NCBI GenBank assembly: GCA_016550415.1
Contig: JABXGU010000014.1
Span: 1-6,203, forward strand
Direction of reading: 5' to 3'
From: an archaeon
GTDB lineage: Archaea > Asgardarchaeota > Hermodarchaeia > Hermodarchaeales > Hermodarchaeaceae
Length of the DNA stretch: 6,203 nucleotides
Position 1 is the stretch's first letter. Every line of letters starts with the position of its first letter. This document shows, in pieces, positions 5,105 through 6,203 of the stretch. Position numbers and translations under genes: made by a program. The notes under the pieces are model-generated. The model did no database searches. It saw only the letters and a list, made by a program, of their open reading frames with translations, and was not told the DNA's origin.

Positions 5105-6187
5105 ATGAGGTATTCTTCTATCCAAGCCAAAACGTTGTTGTCCAAGCTTCATTATGGCGACTCCTGGTTTCACAGCAATCGTTCCATGAACTCGTATCGC
5201 GGATGTGAACATGGTTGTGTATATTGTGATGGGTTCTGCCAGTATTATCGAATTGATGATTTCTTCACCCATGTTCGTGTCAAGGAGAATGCCCCACAAG
5301 TGTTACGACGAGAATTGGAACGCGCAAAATTCAGTTCACAGAGTAAGTTGCAATCAGACACCTTGATTAAATATCTGAGTGAAAAAGATGCACCTAAGAT
5401 GCTGGATGAAGGGAAACGAAAAATCATTATCGGTATATCGGGTGGTGTTTCTGATGCATACCAACAAGCAGAAGAGAAGTATCGCATTACTCGACAGGTT
5501 TTAGAGACATTACAAGATTTTCGAATGCCTGTATTTGTTCTAACAAAATCAAAACTGGTACTTCGAGACCTCGATTTGCTAAAGGAGATTCACAAACAAG
5601 CCTTCGCAAATATCTGCTTTAGCATCACCATACATGATGAAGAGACCAAGGCGATTTTTGAACCCAAATCCTCAGCCACATGGGAACGATTTGACGCATT
5701 AAAACAGATTCGAAAAGCAGGCCTTCATGGTGGCGTAATGGCTTATCCAACCATTCCATGTGTTGGGGACACCAATGAGAATATGCGAGAGTTGGCTAGG
5801 GAGGCAAAAAGAGCTGGAGCAGAATTCATCATGTTTGCTGGGATGACCTTGAAGCCAGGTCGTCAGAAAGATTATTTCATTAATGTGGTCAGAAGAAGGC
5901 TCCCTGATGCATATCCCTTAATCGAGAGAATTTACTCCAATAATCATGTTTACGGGCATCCAATCGTTGAGTTTCTCCCCGTGAATGTAATGATTGAAGG
6001 GCGAAGGATTTGTCATGAGGTTGGTATATCAGACCGTTCAATTCGCCATATGATGCCAAGTGAACCTGAGTCTAATGTGCGAGTTCTTATTGCCCTTTTT
6101 GATTTGGTTTATTATAGATCAATGTCTCTTGGAAAACCACGCAGCAATTGTCATGAGTTTCATGAACTAGCTGTAAAAATTGAATAG
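5105..6187 (+). CDS. Radical SAM protein, SplB-like (COG1533) family
   Basis: A complete 360-residue radical SAM enzyme. These use a [4Fe-4S] cluster to cleave S-adenosylmethionine and generate a 5'-deoxyadenosyl radical. Residues 29-41 (NSYRGCEHGCVYC) hold the cluster ligands Cys34, Cys38 and Cys41 in CX3CX2C spacing, with the aromatic residue before the last Cys. The following CDGFCQYYRIDDF and VKENAPQVLRREL (41-71) match the CD..(S)xCY..(D)F and VK.NA...L..EL pattern I recall from the COG1533 group related to spore photoproduct lyase. IGISGGVSDAYQQAE (109-123) is the group's SxxSDxYQxxE strand-loop, followed by YRITRQVLETL (126-136). FSITIHDEET, GVMAYPTIPCVGDTNENM and FAGMTLKPGR mark later TIM-barrel strands. 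A lysine-rich insert at about 76-105 seems longer than usual. ATG 5105 is the only good start, since an in-frame TAA lies at 5060-5062. The reaction is unknown, and the name does not imply spore photoproduct repair. It is divergent from the TPR-nitrilase gene. Sixteen bases follow its TAG. Confidence 0.9.
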   Translation: MRYSSIQAKTLLSKLHYGDSWFHSNRSMNSYRGCEHGCVYCDGFCQYYRIDDFFTHVRVKENAPQVLRRELERAKFSSQSKLQSDTLIKYLSEKDAPKMLDEGKRKIIIGISGGVSDAYQQAEEKYRITRQVLETLQDFRMPVFVLTKSKLVLRDLDLLKEIHKQAFANICFSITIHDEETKAIFEPKSSATWERFDALKQIRKAGLHGGVMAYPTIPCVGDTNENMRELAREAKRAGAEFIMFAGMTLKPGRQKDYFINVVRRRLPDAYPLIERIYSNNHVYGHPIVEFLPVNVMIEGRRICHEVGISDRSIRHMMPSEPESNVRVLIALFDLVYYRSMSLGKPRSNCHEFHELAVKIE

Positions 6188-6203
6188 GGCGTTGAGGATC
6201 TTC

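Noticed and set aside
5078..5299. Minus-strand open frame of 73 codons
   Set aside because: Overlaps the start and the cluster-binding motif of the radical SAM gene, with no independent support.
5245..5487. Minus-strand open frame of 80 codons
   Set aside because: Antisense to the radical SAM gene in a well-conserved part of it.

Overview
The window reads as prokaryotic chromosome with a moderately low GC content and no mobile-element hallmarks. It holds three leftward genes and one rightward gene. An archaeal source is my best guess. The reasons are long arrays of 40-residue TPRs, TATA-like boxes with short leaders, weak Shine-Dalgarno sites and mixed CGA/AGA/AGG arginine codons. An Asgard-type archaeon, for example Thorarchaeota-like, is possible but is only an impression. 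A sigma70-like -35/-10 pair upstream of the transporter gene means bacteria cannot be excluded from this sequence alone.

Layout, left to right. Positions 1-695 (minus) carry the first 231 codons of an amino DNA methyltransferase. It has a YPAKF box, motif I (DPFAGYGTTG) and a motif II-like WDLNP. The catalytic (S/D)PPY motif lies off the window. Positions 737-2026 (minus) encode a polytopic anion or ion permease of the ArsB/NhaD/CitT (ion transporter) superfamily. It lies only 41 bp upstream of the methyltransferase with no terminator between, so the two are probably co-transcribed. Positions 2027-2183 form a spacer with a hairpin and T10 tract that probably end the next gene's transcript, plus promoter-like elements for the permease.

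Positions 2184-4847 (minus) encode the most striking protein, an 887-residue fusion. It has about nine N-terminal TPR-like units, six of them in exact 40-residue register, then a helical middle and a C-terminal carbon-nitrogen hydrolase (nitrilase-superfamily) domain with its catalytic Glu and Cys in place. Positions 4848-5104 are a divergent intergenic region with a near-perfect 22-bp inverted repeat and a repeated CTTTCACA half-site. This is a candidate shared operator. Positions 5105-6187 (plus) encode a complete radical SAM enzyme of the SplB-like COG1533 family (CX3CX2C plus an SDxYQ motif).

How the genes might work together is inference. The TPR-nitrilase looks like a scaffolded or partner-regulated amidase, and it shares a divergent control region with an uncharacterised radical SAM enzyme. 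The permease and methyltransferase form a separate leftward unit. No CRISPR, tRNA, rRNA, transposase or defence cassette is visible. The candidate for something new is the TPR-nitrilase protein and its divergent radical SAM neighbour.
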